DNA of 64,000 nt. It comes from DASZUK01 sp963844575. GTDB lineage: Bacteria > Actinomycetota > Acidimicrobiia > Acidimicrobiales > RAAP-2. The stretch covers positions 2,356,001-2,420,000 of the forward strand of contig CAWJOU010000005.1 of assembly GCA_963844575.1 (NCBI GenBank), written 5' to 3'. How positions within the stretch are numbered: position 1 is the first letter of the stretch; the number at the start of each line of letters is the position of its first letter. The notes beneath the pieces were generated by a model that had not been told where the DNA came from, did not search any database, and saw only the letters and a list, made by a program, of their open reading frames with translations. A program made the translations under genes and the position numbers. Below, piece after piece: positions 43,962 through 53,299 of this stretch.

Positions 43962-45358
43962 CGAGCCGGCGTGAAGGCGGTTTCGCCGGGCAGGCTCAGA
44001 CCGAGCGCCTCCTCGGCCGCGTTCGACGTGCCCTCCTGCGAGACGCGCATCAGGACGGCGATGAGGATGTAGTTGGCGACCAGCGACGACCCGCCGTAGG
44101 CGACGAACGGCAGGGTGATGCCGGTCAGCGGGAGCAGCTGGACGACGCCGGCCATGATGAAGAAGGCCTGGAAGCCCAGGATGGCCGTCAGGCCGGTCGC
44201 CACCAGCTTCGAGAAGTCGGACCGCGCGGTCTGGGCGATCCGCAGGCCAGCGCCGACGAGCAACACGAAGGCGACGACGACCCCGGCCGCGCCGATGAGG
44301 CCGAGCTCGTCACCGATGGCCGAGAAGATCATGTCGCTCGTCAGCTCGGGAATCGACCCGGCCGCCTTGTCGAGCCCGAGCCCGGACCCGCCGACGCCGC
44401 CGTTGGCGAACGCGTACTTGCCCTGCGTGAGCTGTGTATGGAGGCCGGGGTTGAGCCACCCGGAGATCCGGGTCTCGACGTGGGGGACGAGATGGGTGAC
44501 CGCGACCGTGCCGATCGCGAACAGGACGATGCCGAACACCAGGTACGTCCACCGCCCGGTCGTCACCCAGAGGAGGGCGATGAACATCGTGAAGATGAGC
44601 ATGGCGAAGCCGGTGTCGTTCTCGAGCCCGATGACCAACATGGCCATGGCCCAGGCCACCAGGATCGGCAGCAGCGGTCGGGGATCGAGAACCAGACGGT
44701 TGCCGATCCGGGCGGTCGGGATCGACAGCAGCTCCTTGTTCTCGGCGAAGTACGACGCGAAGAAGACGCAGAGCAGGATCTTGGCGAGCTCGATCGGCTG
44801 GAACTGGATCGGTCCGAGGTGGACGAACAGCCGGGCGCCGAGCGTTGTCCGGGCGGAGACCCCGAGCCCGGGGATCAGCGGGGCGACGAGGAGGAGGCCG
44901 GCCCCGAGGAGCAGTAGGTACCGGTACCGGTCGAGGTCCCTCGAGTGCTGGACGACGAGCAGGGTCACGACGTAGAGCAGGATCCCGAGGACGGCCCACG
45001 TGGCCTGGGACTTGGCGGCCGGCGGGTTCCAGCGTACGATGACGACGTAGCCGATGCCGTTGAGCAGGGCGGCCAGCGGGAGGACGACCGCGTTGGCCTG
45101 CGGTACGAGCCACCGGTTGGCGACGTGGCCGATGAGCGAGATGCCGAGGATGACGGCGAGGATCGGCCCGATGTGGGGCGGGATCTTGTTCTTTGTCCCG
45201 ACCTCGGCGATCACGTAGAGGGCGACGGTGATCAGCGCGGCGAAGATCAGCAGCCCGAGCTCGGTCCGCCGCTTCGGCTTCGGGCCCCGCGGCCACGGCG
45301 GCAGGGCGCGGCGACGCCGGGCGCGGCGAGAAGGGTAGGTAGCCGCGGTCTGGACCAC
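43958..45358 (-). CDS. SEDS-family protein (FtsW/RodA-like)
   Basis: 466 residues, about twelve membrane segments. Features: RTTLGARLFVHLGPIQFQPI, ELAKILLCVFFASYFAENKE, VIGLENDTGFAMLIFTMFIA, GKYAFANGGVGGSGLGLDKA, LTSDMIFSAIGDELGLIGAA and GITLPFVAYGGSSLVANYIL. The pattern matches the longer actinobacterial RodA/FtsW paralogue usually found with a class B penicillin-binding protein, here without one. GTG at 45358 chosen because TACGCT lies 7 nt upstream; the frame upstream is only open reading over ppk1. Its stop overlaps that of the surface protein. Confidence 0.85.
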   Translation of the reverse strand: MVQTAATYPSRRARRRRALPPWPRGPKPKRRTELGLLIFAALITVALYVIAEVGTKNKIPPHIGPILAVILGISLIGHVANRWLVPQANAVVLPLAALLNGIGYVVIVRWNPPAAKSQATWAVLGILLYVVTLLVVQHSRDLDRYRYLLLLGAGLLLVAPLIPGLGVSARTTLGARLFVHLGPIQFQPIELAKILLCVFFASYFAENKELLSIPTARIGNRLVLDPRPLLPILVAWAMAMLVIGLENDTGFAMLIFTMFIALLWVTTGRWTYLVFGIVLFAIGTVAVTHLVPHVETRISGWLNPGLHTQLTQGKYAFANGGVGGSGLGLDKAAGSIPELTSDMIFSAIGDELGLIGAAGVVVAFVLLVGAGLRIAQTARSDFSKLVATGLTAILGFQAFFIMAGVVQLLPLTGITLPFVAYGGSSLVANYILIAVLMRVSQEGTSNAAEEALGLSLPGETAFTPAR

Positions 45359-45431
45359 CGCGGAGAGCGTAGTGTCGAGGAGTACCGTCGGCGGTGGAAG
45401 CCGGCCGGTTGCGGACGTCGTCGGAGAGGCA

Positions 45432-47657
45432 ATGACCCTGGAGCGCACGACCACCGAAGACCCCCGATCGATCGGCGCGCCCGCCGACGATGGCCCGCCG
45501 GCCGGACGCCGGGAGATATCGACGCGGGAGATCATCACGTCGTTCGGCTACCAGCGGTTCACGAACCGGGAGCTGTCGAGGCTCGACTTCGCGGCCCGCC
45601 TGCTCGACCTGGCCGAGGACGACAAGCTCGCCCTACTGGAGCGGGTCAAGTTCATGGCGATCTTCGCCCAGCTCATGGACGAGTTCTTCCAGGTCCGGGT
45701 GGCCGGCCTCCAGGACAAGGTGGTCGCCGGGGTCCGGACGCGATCGGTCGACGGCCTCCGGCCGGGGGAGCAGCTCAAGGTCATCCGAGCCCGGGCCGAG
45801 GAGCTCGTGGCCCGGCAGGACCGGATCTTCCTCGACCGGCTCGTCCCGGCGCTCGGCACCGCCGGCGTGCGGCTGTCCGACTGGTCGTCGCTCGACGACG
45901 ACGACCGGACCTACCTGGTCGACGTCTTCGACCGGCAGATCTTCCCGGTGCTGACGCCGCTGGCCGTCGATCCGGGCCACCCGTTCCCGTACATCTCGAA
46001 TCTTTCGCTGAACCTGCTGGTCGAGGTGGGCGACCGGGCGACCGGCGAGCAGCGGATCGCCCGGGTCAAGGTCCCGCCGGTCCTGCCCCGGTTCGTCGTC
46101 ATGCCGGACGGCGAGCGGTTCGTCCCGCTCGAGCAGGTCATCGCCGCCCACCTCGACACGCTGTTCCCGGGCATGACGATCGGCGAGCACGACGCGTTCC
46201 GCGTCACCCGGAACGCCGATCTGGCGCTGGGCGAGGACGAGGCCGACGACCTGCTCGTGGCGGTCGAGATGGAGCTGCGCCGTCGGCGGTTCGGTAGCGC
46301 TGTCCGGCTGGAGATCAACGCCGGGGCCAGCCCCGAGCTGCGGGAACGGTTGGCGGCCGAGCTCGAGGTGCCGGCGGACGGCGTCTACGTCGTCGACGCG
46401 CCGCTCGACCTCGGCGGCCTCTGGGCGGTCTACTCGCTCGACCGCCCGGACCTCCACGAAGAGACGTGGACGCCGATGACGCCGCCGCACCTGGCGACGG
46501 CCGGCAACGAGCCGATGGACCTGTTCGAGGTGCTCCGCGAGCGCGACGTCCTGCTCCACCATCCGTACGACTCGTTCGCCACGTCGGTCGAGGCGTTCGT
46601 CGCCCAGGCGGCCGAGGACCCGGACGTGCTCGGGATCAAGCAGACGCTCTACCGGACGTCCGGCGACAGCCCGATCGTCGCGTCGCTGATCCGGGCGGCG
46701 GAGGCCGGCAAACAGGTGGCGGCGATCGTCGAGCTGAAGGCTCGTTTCGACGAGCAGGCGAACATCGGCTGGGCCCGGGCGCTGGAAGAGGCGGGCGTCC
46801 ACGTCGTCTACGGGCTCGTCGGGCTGAAGACGCACTCGAAGACGGTGCTCGTCCTGCGCCGCGAGGAGGACGGCATCCGGCGGTACTGCCACGTCGGGAC
46901 CGGCAACTACAACCCGAAGACGGCGAGCATCTACGAGGATCTGAGCCTGCTCACGTCGGACCCGGGGATCGGCGCGGACGTCGGCGACCTCTTCAACTAC
47001 CTGACCGGCTTCAGCCGCCACGCCGGCTACCGCGAGATCCTCGTCGCGCCGGTCACGCTGCGGCGCCGGGTGCTCGAGATGATCGACGAGCAGGCCGCGG
47101 CCGGCCCGGACGGCCGGATCGTCCTGAAGGTCAACGGGCTCACCGACCCGGAGATGATCGACGCGCTCTACGCCGCGTCGTGTGCCGGTGTCCCGATCGA
47201 CCTGGCCGTCCGCGGCCTCTGCTGCCTGCGACCGGGCATCCCCGAGCTCTCCGAGAACATCCGTGTCCGGTCGATCGTCGGCGAGTTCCTCGAGCACTCC
47301 CGGATCTACCGGTTCGGCGGGTCGAAGGACGACGCGCCGCACGTCGCCGGGAGCGGCCCCGGCCTGCTACCGCTGGCGCTGTTGATCGGGTCGGCCGACT
47401 TGATGGAGCGCAACCTCGACCGCCGCATCGAGGTGCTCGCACCGGTCCGCGACGTCGAGCTCCAGGCCCGGCTGTTCGAGATCCTCGACCTCGTCTTCAC
47501 CGACGACACGAACTCGTGGACGCTCGGCTCGGACCGGCGGTGGCGACGGGTGCCGACGACGCGGGGCATCGACTCGCAGCGGCGGCTGAAGGAGCTCGCC
47601 GTCGAGCGGGCCCGCCGGCGTCGGGAGGTCGAGCTCCGTCCGGCCGAGCGCCGCTAG
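45432..47657 (+). CDS. ppk1: Polyphosphate kinase 1
   Basis: 741 residues. Makes polyphosphate from ATP by way of a phospho-His. N-terminal domain: FTNRELSRLDFAARLLDLAE, then FMAIFAQLMDEFFQVRVAGL. Catalytic core: VLGIKQTLYRTSGDSPIVAS, the autophosphorylated His in GLVGLKTHSKTVLVLRRE, RRYCHVGTGNYNPKTASIYE, and the second His in VGEFLEHSRIYRFGG. ATG at 45432 after GGAGAGG. Divergent from the SEDS gene; its TAG shares CTAG with the convergent membrane-protein gene. Confidence 0.95.
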   Translation: MTLERTTTEDPRSIGAPADDGPPAGRREISTREIITSFGYQRFTNRELSRLDFAARLLDLAEDDKLALLERVKFMAIFAQLMDEFFQVRVAGLQDKVVAGVRTRSVDGLRPGEQLKVIRARAEELVARQDRIFLDRLVPALGTAGVRLSDWSSLDDDDRTYLVDVFDRQIFPVLTPLAVDPGHPFPYISNLSLNLLVEVGDRATGEQRIARVKVPPVLPRFVVMPDGERFVPLEQVIAAHLDTLFPGMTIGEHDAFRVTRNADLALGEDEADDLLVAVEMELRRRRFGSAVRLEINAGASPELRERLAAELEVPADGVYVVDAPLDLGGLWAVYSLDRPDLHEETWTPMTPPHLATAGNEPMDLFEVLRERDVLLHHPYDSFATSVEAFVAQAAEDPDVLGIKQTLYRTSGDSPIVASLIRAAEAGKQVAAIVELKARFDEQANIGWARALEEAGVHVVYGLVGLKTHSKTVLVLRREEDGIRRYCHVGTGNYNPKTASIYEDLSLLTSDPGIGADVGDLFNYLTGFSRHAGYREILVAPVTLRRRVLEMIDEQAAAGPDGRIVLKVNGLTDPEMIDALYAASCAGVPIDLAVRGLCCLRPGIPELSENIRVRSIVGEFLEHSRIYRFGGSKDDAPHVAGSGPGLLPLALLIGSADLMERNLDRRIEVLAPVRDVELQARLFEILDLVFTDDTNSWTLGSDRRWRRVPTTRGIDSQRRLKELAVERARRRREVELRPAERR

Positions 47658-48955
47658 TTCGCCGGCCCGCCGGTCGACGAATTGGCCGGCCCACCGCTCA
47701 GGTTTCCGGCGTTGGAGCTGGTGCCGCTCCGAGGCCACCGGAGGTGCCACTTGGTGGCCGTTGACCCGTTGGCGGTCGCCTGCGCCCGCAGCTGTCGGGC
47801 GTGTGGGCCGAAGCGGAGCGAGAGGTAGGCGACCCCGCCGAGCGGGATCGGCAACCAGAAGTTGACGAGCCGGTACGACAGGACGCCGAGGATGGCCGTG
47901 GCCTTCGGCGTGCCGAAGCCGACGAGCGTCGGGATCAGGACGCCCTCGACGACGCCGAGGCCACCGGGCGTGATCGGGATGACCGCGAGGATGTTCGCCA
48001 GGCCGTAGGCGACGAGCAGGTCGATCGGGGAGACCGCGTGGCCGAAGGCGAAGATGAAGACCCAGAGCGACGCCGCGTCGAGGATCCAGTTGAGGGCGGC
48101 CCACTCCATGGCGTGGACCAGGAGGGCGCGGTCGCGCAGGAGGATGACGAGCCGGTCGGCGATGTTCTGGACGAGCGACGAGAGCCGGTCGGGGTTGATG
48201 AACGGCAGGTGCGCGGCCAGCCGGTGCAGGTAGTCCGCCGCGCTGTGCTTCCCCCGGGTCAGCAGGAGGACGGTACCGGCGAACAGGCTGATGAGGATGA
48301 CGCCGGCGATGGCCGCGAAGCCGTAGAGCGGGTTGTAGCCGTTGAGCGGGATGGAGATGAGCAGGGCGAACCAGAAGATGGCGTTGAGGACGACCGCCGA
48401 GCCGACGCCCTGGGTGGCGAGACCGAACGCGGCGACGCTGCCGGGGACCTCGAGCTCGGTCAGCAGCCGGTAGCCGACGGCCGAGCCGGGGGCGGTGCCG
48501 CCGGGCAGGACATGGCTGACGGCCAGGCTCGACATGTTGACCCGGAAGAGCTGGAACCGGTGCGGCGAGTCGGGCGTCAGCACGGTATGGCTGAGCTCGG
48601 CATACGCGGCGAGCGCGCCGAACTCGAGCACGACGCCGAGGATCAGCCCGAAGACGTTGACCTCGCCGAGCAGGTTCAGCGACTTGCGGGCGCTGGCGAT
48701 GTCGGGCAGCAGCAGGTACTCGAGGACGAAGAAGAGCGCGACGATCGTGATCGTCCACTTGATCTGCCGCGGGATCCACCGCTTGCGTTTGGCCGGCGGG
48801 CCCGGTGTGGCGGCCGGCGGTTCGGTCACCGGCGGTAGCGCATCGGTGGCCGGCGGTTCGACGATCGGTGGTGGCGCAGCCTGTTCCGGTGGCGATCCGG
48901 GCGCGGGCGGCGACGCGCCCGACTGCTCGTCGGCCCCTGGATCCATCCGGGCCAT
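47654..48955 (-). CDS. UPF0104/LPG_synthase_TM family flippase-like membrane protein
   Basis: 433 residues. A Pro/Ala-rich cytosolic leader (about 1-60: PPPIVEPPATDALPPVTEPP) precedes about eight membrane segments, including WTITIVALFFVLEYLLLP, VNVFGLILGVVLEFGALAAY and the family motif SHVLPGGTAPGSAVGYRLLT, then VIPITPGGLGVVEGVLIPTL. This AglD/MprF-TM family is linked to lipid or isoprenoid-linked sugar handling. It sits near the glycosyltransferase at 50245, which may share a lipid-linked sugar role; that is inference. Start ATG at 48955 avoids overlapping the AI-2E gene start region. Confidence 0.78.
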   Translation of the reverse strand: MARMDPGADEQSGASPPAPGSPPEQAAPPPIVEPPATDALPPVTEPPAATPGPPAKRKRWIPRQIKWTITIVALFFVLEYLLLPDIASARKSLNLLGEVNVFGLILGVVLEFGALAAYAELSHTVLTPDSPHRFQLFRVNMSSLAVSHVLPGGTAPGSAVGYRLLTELEVPGSVAAFGLATQGVGSAVVLNAIFWFALLISIPLNGYNPLYGFAAIAGVILISLFAGTVLLLTRGKHSAADYLHRLAAHLPFINPDRLSSLVQNIADRLVILLRDRALLVHAMEWAALNWILDAASLWVFIFAFGHAVSPIDLLVAYGLANILAVIPITPGGLGVVEGVLIPTLVGFGTPKATAILGVLSYRLVNFWLPIPLGGVAYLSLRFGPHARQLRAQATANGSTATKWHLRWPRSGTSSNAGNLSGGPANSSTGGPAN

Positions 48956-48996
48956 GCTTCCACGTAGCGACGACCGGGACCTGCAATGCTTGCCCG

Positions 48997-50235
48997 ATGG
49001 CCAGGTCATCGGGGGTGGCAGGGGAACCGCCGCCGGAGGAGCCGACGGCGTTCGTCCCGCCCGCTGGGCCGGCGCACGACCCGGAGACGTACCGGGGCCG
49101 GTTGTCGGCCGCCGCGCACGCCCGGGGCATCCCGCTGGCGACGATCGTCACGACGATCGTCGTCGGCTTCGCCATCCTCGACCTGAACTTCCTGGTCATC
49201 CTCCTGTTGTGGGTACTGCGGACGATCCTTCTCTACGCGGTCGTCGCGTTCTTCATCGCCCTGCTGCTCTCGCCGGCGGTCCACCTCGTCCAGCGGGCCG
49301 TGCCGGCGCGAGGGCTGGCGGTGACGATCGTCTTCATCGTCGCGTTCGTCGCGTTCGTCGGGATCGTCATCCTCTTCACCGCGCCGCTGGTCGAGGCGGT
49401 GACGCACTTCGCCAAGCAGCTGCCGACGCTCGTCCGGCAGGCCGAGCACGGGCGCGGCCACATCGGGCGCCTGCTCAAGCGGTTCCACCTGCAGCAGTGG
49501 GTGACGAAGAACGCGCCGAAGCTCGCCGGCGACATCACCAAGAGCCTCAAGCCGGCCCAGGCGCTGTCGGTCGGGGCGACGGCGATCAGCTCGCTCGTCG
49601 CGCTCGGCACGATCGCTATCCTGTCGCTCTTCTTCCTGCTGGAGGCGCCGACGCTCCGCCGGGGGTTCCTGAGCCTGCTCAGCCCGGCCCGGGGCGAGCG
49701 GTTCGTGCGGGTCTACGACGAGGCATCCCGGTCGGTGACCGGCTACATGCTCGGCAACAGCCTGACGTCGATCATCGCCGGCGTCATCATCTTCGTCACG
49801 CTCGTCATCATGGGCGTGCCGTACCCGTTCCTGCTCGGGCTGTGGGTGGCGCTGGTCGACCTGCTCCCGCTGATCGGCGGCCTGCTGGCCGGCGTACCGG
49901 TGGTCATCATCGCCGCCTTCCACTCCGTCCCGGCGCTGATCGTCACGCTCGTCGTCTTCCTCGTGTACCAGCAGATCGAGAACCACATCCTCAACCCGGT
50001 GATCATGAGCAAGACGGTGCGGCTGAACCCGCTGTGGGTCCTGCTGGCGGTGCTCGTCGGGGCGACGCTCGGGGGCCGCGTCGGCGCCGGCCTGGGCACG
50101 TTCGTCGGGGCGCTCATCGGCATCCCGGTCGGTGGCGCCATCCAGGTCGTCGTGCGAGAGATCCGGAAGGGCCCGGACGGCGACACGGTGACGCCGTCGG
50201 CGGCTGACCTGAAGGACGTTCCCAGCGTCCCCTAA
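48997..50235 (+). CDS. AI-2E family transporter (UPF0118)
   Basis: 412 residues. About eight membrane segments: TIVTTIVVGFAILDLNFLVI, LYAVVAFFIALLLSPAVHLV, RGLAVTIVFIVAFVAFVGIV, a long soluble loop (LPTLVRQAEHGRGHIGRLLK), then SVTGYMLGNSLTSIIAGVII, FLLGLWVALVDLLPLIGGLL and the signature VYQQIENHILNPVIMSKTVR. The family includes permeases of unsettled substrate (AI-2, Na+/H+ antiport). Nine bases before the glycosyltransferase gene on the same strand. Confidence 0.85.
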   Translation: MARSSGVAGEPPPEEPTAFVPPAGPAHDPETYRGRLSAAAHARGIPLATIVTTIVVGFAILDLNFLVILLLWVLRTILLYAVVAFFIALLLSPAVHLVQRAVPARGLAVTIVFIVAFVAFVGIVILFTAPLVEAVTHFAKQLPTLVRQAEHGRGHIGRLLKRFHLQQWVTKNAPKLAGDITKSLKPAQALSVGATAISSLVALGTIAILSLFFLLEAPTLRRGFLSLLSPARGERFVRVYDEASRSVTGYMLGNSLTSIIAGVIIFVTLVIMGVPYPFLLGLWVALVDLLPLIGGLLAGVPVVIIAAFHSVPALIVTLVVFLVYQQIENHILNPVIMSKTVRLNPLWVLLAVLVGATLGGRVGAGLGTFVGALIGIPVGGAIQVVVREIRKGPDGDTVTPSAADLKDVPSVP

Positions 50236-50244
50236 GCTGCCGCA

Positions 50245-51015
50245 GTGCGCGTCCTGGTCGTAGTCCCGACGTACAACGAGGCGGAGAACGTCGAGCGGAT
50301 GCTCGACAGCATCCATGCCGCTCTTCCCGAGGCCGGCATCCTCGTCGTCGACGACGGCAGTCCGGACGGGACGGCCGACCTGGTCGAGACGGCCGCGAAG
50401 GCGCTCCCCGATGTCCACGTGCTGCGCCGGTCGGCGAAGTCGGGCCTCGGCAGTGCCTACCGGGCCGGGTTCCGCTGGGGCCTCGAGCGGGGGTACGACG
50501 CCTGCGTCGAGATGGACGCCGACTTCTCGCACGACCCCGCCGCCCTGCCCGGGCTGGTCGCACCGCTGTCGGACGGCTACGAGGTGTCGATCGGCTCCCG
50601 CTACGTCGCGGGCGGTTCGATCCCGGACTGGTCGTGGTACCGCCACCTGCTGTCGTGGGGAGGCAACCGGTACGCCACAGTCGTCCTCGGACTGGCCGTC
50701 GCCGACTCGACGGCCGGTTTCCGGGCGTACGCGGCGAGCGTGCTCCGGCGGATCGACCTCGACGAGGTCCGGGCCGAGGGCTACGGGTTCCAGATCGAGA
50801 TGACGTACCAGGCCAAACAGGCCGATGCGGCGATCACGGAGGTGCCGATCCGGTTCGTCGACCGGGTGGCCGGCGAGTCGAAGATGTCGTCGGCGATCGT
50901 CGTCGAGGCGCTCGGCCTCGTCACGCTCTGGGGTCTGGAGCGGGCATGGCGCAGCCTGAGCGGGCGTTCGCGGCGCCCGGCGGCTGCGCCGAGAGCGAGA
51001 ACTCTGCGAACATAG
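50245..51015 (+). CDS. Polyprenol-monophosphomannose synthase-like glycosyltransferase (GT2)
   Basis: 256 residues. DPM1-type GT-A fold: VLVVVPTYNEAENVERMLDS, ILVVDDGSPDGTADLVETAA, SGLGSAYRAGFRWGLERGYD, the metal-binding EMDADFSHDPAALP, VSIGSRYVAGGSIPDWSWYR and YGFQIEMTYQAKQADAAITE. Only the soluble catalytic domain is present. It would move mannose (or glucose) from GDP to polyprenyl phosphate for cell-wall glycans or protein mannosylation. TAAGCT lies 6 nt before the GTG. Confidence 0.85.
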   Translation: MRVLVVVPTYNEAENVERMLDSIHAALPEAGILVVDDGSPDGTADLVETAAKALPDVHVLRRSAKSGLGSAYRAGFRWGLERGYDACVEMDADFSHDPAALPGLVAPLSDGYEVSIGSRYVAGGSIPDWSWYRHLLSWGGNRYATVVLGLAVADSTAGFRAYAASVLRRIDLDEVRAEGYGFQIEMTYQAKQADAAITEVPIRFVDRVAGESKMSSAIVVEALGLVTLWGLERAWRSLSGRSRRPAAAPRARTLRT

Positions 51016-51019
51016 GGGA

Positions 51020-51712
51020 GTGACCGTAGAGGGCGAACGGATCCTGGTCGTCGACGACGAGCCGTACATCACCGACCTGCTGTCGGCCGCCCTGCGTTTC
51101 GAAGGCTTCACGGTGGACGTGGCCGCGACGGGGGCCGAGGCGTTGCAGCTGGCTCGGAACAGCCATCCGGACCTCGTCATGCTCGACGTCATGCTCCCCG
51201 ACCTCGAAGGCACGGAGGTCTGCCGGCGGCTCCGGGAGGGCGGCGACAAGGTCCCGGTCGTCTTCCTGACCGCCCGGGACGGCACCGAGGACAAGGTGGC
51301 CGGACTGGCGATGGGCGACGACTACGTCACCAAGCCGTTCAGCCTCGACGAGCTCGTCGCCCGGGTGCGGGCGGTGCTCCGTCGGACCGGGCACGACGAG
51401 GCCGGCGGCGCCGAGCTCCGCTTCGCCGACCTGGTCATGAACGTCGACACGCACGAGGTCTGGCGCCAGAGCGTGCCGATCGAGCTGACCGCGACGGAGT
51501 TCAACGTCCTCCAGTACCTGCTCGAGAACGTCCGCCGCGTCGTCTCGAAGTCGGAGATCCTCGACCACGTGTGGGACTACGGGTTCACCGGCGACGGGAA
51601 CATCGTCGAGACGTACATCAGCTACCTGCGCAAGAAGGTCGACGAATTCGACCCGCCGCTGATACACACGGTGCGCCGGGTCGGCTACAGCCTGCGGCTG
51701 CCGCGCGAATGA
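51020..51712 (+). CDS. Two-component response regulator, OmpR/PhoB family
   Basis: 230 residues. Receiver domain: ILVVDDEPYITDLLSAALRF (acidic pair), phospho-acceptor Asp56 in DLVMLDVMLPDLEGTEVCRR, and Lys in YVTKPFSLDELVARVRAVL. C-terminal winged helix (about 130-230): VPIELTATEFNVLQYLLENV, RRVVSKSEILDHVWDYGFTG and YISYLRKKVDEFDPPLIHTV. Resembles mycobacterial TcrX/MprA-type regulators. Six bases separate it from the histidine kinase gene. Confidence 0.93.
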   Translation: MTVEGERILVVDDEPYITDLLSAALRFEGFTVDVAATGAEALQLARNSHPDLVMLDVMLPDLEGTEVCRRLREGGDKVPVVFLTARDGTEDKVAGLAMGDDYVTKPFSLDELVARVRAVLRRTGHDEAGGAELRFADLVMNVDTHEVWRQSVPIELTATEFNVLQYLLENVRRVVSKSEILDHVWDYGFTGDGNIVETYISYLRKKVDEFDPPLIHTVRRVGYSLRLPRE

Positions 51713-51718
51713 GCTGAC

Positions 51719-53299
51719 GTGCGACTGCACCGGCGGCTCACGCTGACCATGGCGATCCTCCTGGTGATCGGCCTGGCGGTGGCCGACTTCGTCACGTACA
51801 CGTCGCTCCACTCGTTCCTCTACGGCCGGCTCGACGCCCAGCTCGACTCCACGCAGACCCTGGCGGCCAAGTTCCTGACGTTCTCGGCCGACCGTGGCCA
51901 CGCGGTGACCTACGACACCATCGACGACCACGTCAACGAGGACGTGTACGTGGTCGTCCTCGACCACGACGGTCGAGTGCTGGCGTCCCGGCCGGCGCAT
52001 ACCGGGGTGTCGGCCCTCTCGACCAGCCCGGCGCCGATCATCCACGTCTCGACAGTGCGGGCCCAGGCCGCCCCCCGCAACGGGACCCAGCAAGGCGCCT
52101 ACCAGCCGAGCTCGGCGTCGTTCACCCTGTCATCCACCAGCTCGAACGTCTCCTACCGGGCCGCGGCGGTCCGGGTGCCCCAGGGCATCTTGATCACCGC
52201 GGTGGCGTTGACACCGACCGACGACACGCTGTCGTCGCTGTTGCGGATCGAGATCATCACCTCGCTGATCGTGCTGGTCGCGCTCTGCACGCTCGTGCTC
52301 TGGACGATCCGCCGGGGCCTGCGACCGCTCGACGACATGGCCCGGACGGCCGGAGCGATCGCCTCGGGCGACCTGACCCGACGGGTCGAGCCGGGCGACG
52401 AGAACAGCGAGGTCGGTCGGCTCGGCACGGCGCTCAACGGCATGCTCGCCCAGATCGAGACCGCGTTCGTCGAGAAGTCGCAGTCCGAGGGCCGGCTCCG
52501 GCGGTTCGTCGCCGACGCGTCGCACGAGCTCCGGACCCCGCTGACGTCGATCCGCGGCTATGCGGAGCTGTTGCGCAAGGGCGCGTTCGCCGACGAGGAA
52601 GGCCAGCAGCGGGCGCTGGCCCGGGTGGAGCACGAGGCGGCCCGCATGGGCGGCATCGTCGACGACCTGCTCCTGCTGGCCCGCCTCGACCAGGGTCGCC
52701 AGCTCGAGCACGAACCGGTCGACCTGCGCCGGGTCTGCCGGGACGCGGTCTACGACGCCCGGGCCGCGGACCCGGACCGGCCGATCGAGCTCATCGCCCC
52801 CGAGCCGGTCGTCGTCGTCGGCGATCGGGACCGGCTGGCCCAGGTGGCGCACAACCTCGTCCGTAACGCGTTCTCGCACACGCCGGCCGGCACGCCCGTC
52901 CGCGTCGAGGTGACGGCGTCCGGTGACTTCGGCCGCCTGCGGGTGGTCGACGAGGGCCCGGGGCTCAGCCCGGAGCAGGCCGCCCTGGTGTTCGACCGCT
53001 TCTACCGCGGCGACGCGTCCCGCACCGGCCAGGGCACCGGCCTCGGCCTCTCGATCGTCCGGGCGATCGCCGAGGCGCTCGGCGGCCGGGCCAGCGTCGA
53101 GTCGGTTCCCGGCGCCGGCGCCAGTTTCACGGTCGAGCTGCCGCTCGACCTAGAGCAGGCCGGACGCGCCGGGGGCGAGCGCGTCGAGGACGGGCGCCAG
53201 CTTGACCGTCGTCTCGGCCAGCTCGGCGGCCGGGTCGGAGCCGGCGACGATACCGGCGCCGGCGTGCAGGCGGGCCAGCCGGCCGTGCACGGTCGCTGA
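51719..53299 (+). CDS. Sensor histidine kinase (HAMP, EnvZ/MprB type)
   Basis: 526 residues as read. Membrane segments LTMAILLVIGLAVADFVTYT and LLRIEIITSLIVLVALCTLV flank an extracytoplasmic sensor of about 150 residues. Then HAMP (RTAGAIASGDLTRRVEPGDE), phospho-acceptor His in RFVADASHELRTPLTSIRGY, N box LAQVAHNLVRNAFSHTPAGT and G boxes VDEGPGLSPEQAALVFDRFY and TGQGTGLGLSIVRAIAEALG. The kinase domain ends near VELPLDL (53148); the last 48 residues are antisense to the 3' end of menF and look spurious, and a TAG lies in the adjacent frame at 53151. Confidence 0.9.
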   Translation: MRLHRRLTLTMAILLVIGLAVADFVTYTSLHSFLYGRLDAQLDSTQTLAAKFLTFSADRGHAVTYDTIDDHVNEDVYVVVLDHDGRVLASRPAHTGVSALSTSPAPIIHVSTVRAQAAPRNGTQQGAYQPSSASFTLSSTSSNVSYRAAAVRVPQGILITAVALTPTDDTLSSLLRIEIITSLIVLVALCTLVLWTIRRGLRPLDDMARTAGAIASGDLTRRVEPGDENSEVGRLGTALNGMLAQIETAFVEKSQSEGRLRRFVADASHELRTPLTSIRGYAELLRKGAFADEEGQQRALARVEHEAARMGGIVDDLLLLARLDQGRQLEHEPVDLRRVCRDAVYDARAADPDRPIELIAPEPVVVVGDRDRLAQVAHNLVRNAFSHTPAGTPVRVEVTASGDFGRLRVVDEGPGLSPEQAALVFDRFYRGDASRTGQGTGLGLSIVRAIAEALGGRASVESVPGAGASFTVELPLDLEQAGRAGGERVEDGRQLDRRLGQLGGRVGAGDDTGAGVQAGQPAVHGR

